From: Actinomycetes bacterium
Lineage (GTDB): Bacteria > Actinomycetota > Acidimicrobiia > Acidimicrobiales > Palsa-688
Length of the DNA stretch: 5,169 nt
NCBI GenBank assembly: GCA_021808665.1
Contig: JAKBBA010000207.1
Location: forward strand, 1-5,169
Direction: 5' to 3'
Part shown: positions 4,093 through 5,169 of the stretch, piece by piece
How the letters are laid out: each line of letters opens with the position of its first letter
Position numbering within the stretch: the stretch's first letter is position 1
The notes under the pieces: generated by a model
Databases searched by the model: none
Seen by the model: the letters and a program-made list of their open reading frames with translations, nothing else
Told to the model about the DNA's origin: nothing
Program-made: the position numbers and the translations under genes

Positions 4093-5169
4093 ATGACATC
4101 AGCTCCAATCGCTCGACGACAATTCCTCGGTCGGGCGCTTCAAGGCGGAGTGGGAGCTATTGCGCTCGCGACCGGCGGGGGAGCGCTGCTCGCAGCTTGC
4201 GGAACATCGACCAAAGCCGCTTCGTCGACGGCCAGCACCACTGGAGGAACCACCGCCTCGGCTTCGAAGTCTCTCGGCTCCGGCGCTCTGCAGCTCGACT
4301 GGATCGAGGACATCGAATTCGCAGGCAGTTTTATCGCCAAGTCGAACGGCTACTACTCCGACAACGGTCTTGACGTCTCCCTGCTCGCAGGTGGCCCGAC
4401 TACTTCGGTGGAGCCGATTGTCGTCTCAGGCAAAGCACTTGTCGGCATAAGCGGACCCGACATAACTTCCGAGGCGATCAACAATGGTGCTCAGCTCACC
4501 ATCATAGGGGCGAGCCTCCAGAAAGCCCCACAGGCGATCATGTCTCTCGCCAAGTCACCGATCGCAGACCCGCAAGGGATGATAGGCAAGAAGATCGGTG
4601 TGCAGGCGGGTAACCTGGTTTCCTTCAACGCCTTCTTGAAGATGAACAATATCTCGGCTTCGCAAGTCACCATAGTGCCGGTCCAGTTCGATCCGTCCCC
4701 GCTTGCAGCCGGGACGGTAGATGGCTGGTACTCGTTCATCACGAACGAGCCTTTCCTCTTGGCGGCCAAGGGAGTAGCTACGCACACGTTCTTGATGTAC
4801 GACTATGGATATCGACTCTACAGCGGTACCTACTGTGTCCTAACTTCCGACCTTCAGGACGCGACAAAGAGAGCGCAGATCAAAGCCCTGATGACCGGCG
4901 AGATCCTGGGATGGGAAAAGGCCTTCGCGGATCCAAGCTTGGCGGCTGACCTTACGGTGAACGTCTACGGGAAGACCAACGGCCTTGACATTCCGACGCA
5001 GACCAAGGAACTCGCGGCCTATGAGCCTCTTTACAAGACTCCGGTCACCGAAGCCCACGGCCTGCTTTGGATGGACCCCACGGATATAGCGCAGAATATA
5101 TCGACCCTCGCTCTCTTGGGTATCAAGAGCTCGCAAAGCTACTTCGACAACTCGATCATGCAGGAGATC
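4093..5169 (+). CDS. ABC transporter substrate-binding lipoprotein, NMT1/THI5-like, C-terminus missing
   Basis: 359 codons are visible with no stop before the window end. Residues 1-36 are a Tat lipoprotein signal: ARRQFLGR (7-14) with the twin arginines R8 R9, a hydrophobic stretch, and the lipobox LAAC with C36 as the lipidated cysteine. A Ser/Thr/Ala-rich linker (38-60) follows. The mature domain reads as the NMT1/THI5-like family: DWIEDIEFAGSFIAKSNGYY (69-88), then GLDVSLLAGGP (92-102), GKALVGISGPD (113-123), GKKIGVQAGN (165-174) and the TNEP turn (217-220). Relatives carry thiamin pyrimidine precursors, riboflavin, nitrate, sulfonates or other small molecules to an ABC permease at the membrane; the ligand here cannot be read off. 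The cysteine-rich CCCFC motif of yeast Thi5 HMP-phosphate synthase is absent, so this is a binding protein rather than that enzyme. Permease and ATPase genes would be expected just outside the window. Confidence 0.85.
   Translation, partial: MTSAPIARRQFLGRALQGGVGAIALATGGGALLAACGTSTKAASSTASTTGGTTASASKSLGSGALQLDWIEDIEFAGSFIAKSNGYYSDNGLDVSLLAGGPTTSVEPIVVSGKALVGISGPDITSEAINNGAQLTIIGASLQKAPQAIMSLAKSPIADPQGMIGKKIGVQAGNLVSFNAFLKMNNISASQVTIVPVQFDPSPLAAGTVDGWYSFITNEPFLLAAKGVATHTFLMYDYGYRLYSGTYCVLTSDLQDATKRAQIKALMTGEILGWEKAFADPSLAADLTVNVYGKTNGLDIPTQTKELAAYEPLYKTPVTEAHGLLWMDPTDIAQNISTLALLGIKSSQSYFDNSIMQEI

Noticed and set aside
4140..5136. Several short minus-strand frames opposite the binding-protein gene
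   Set aside because: The plus strand carries a continuous Tat lipoprotein and NMT1-like domain; these are shadows.

Overview
The window looks like chromosomal DNA of a moderately GC-rich actinobacterium. The signs are GC-rich third codon positions, GTG and TTG starts, a Tat-type lipoprotein leader and what looks like a leaderless promoter. A class such as Acidimicrobiia is possible, but nothing here proves it. I see no rRNA, tRNA, CRISPR array, insertion sequence or phage gene.

Layout. On the minus strand, right to left: a predicted membrane protein with a potassium-channel-like C-terminus (2102-2890), then an ADP-ribose-pyrophosphatase-type Nudix hydrolase (1465-2034). Next comes a 173-base gap (1292-1464) with paired hairpins, direct repeats and a promoter. 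It is followed by a GntR regulator (245-1291) whose effector half is a 5-formyltetrahydrofolate cyclo-ligase-like (COG0212/MTHFSD) domain. That gene overlaps by ATGA with a second gene (1-248, running out of the window) that encodes a stand-alone relative of the same domain. On the plus strand: a PhyH-type Fe(II)/2-oxoglutarate dioxygenase (3112-3987), then a Tat-exported lipoprotein of the NMT1/THI5-like substrate-binding family (4093 to the window end, incomplete). A 221-base divergent intergenic region (2891-3111) separates the two halves.

How it may work together. The strongest result is the regulator/enzyme pair: a DNA-binding domain fused to a COG0212 fold, translationally coupled to a free-standing paralogue (32 of 67 aligned residues identical by hand count). 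Its promoter carries three head-to-tail 8-bp GTNTAGA units that cover the -35 box, which suggests autoregulation. COG0212 proteins have been linked by comparative genomics to thiamin metabolism, and NMT1/THI5-like binding proteins include carriers of thiamin pyrimidine precursors. A vitamin or pyrimidine salvage locus, with the dioxygenase acting on the imported compound, is therefore a reasonable but unproven hypothesis. No thiamin riboswitch was recognised.
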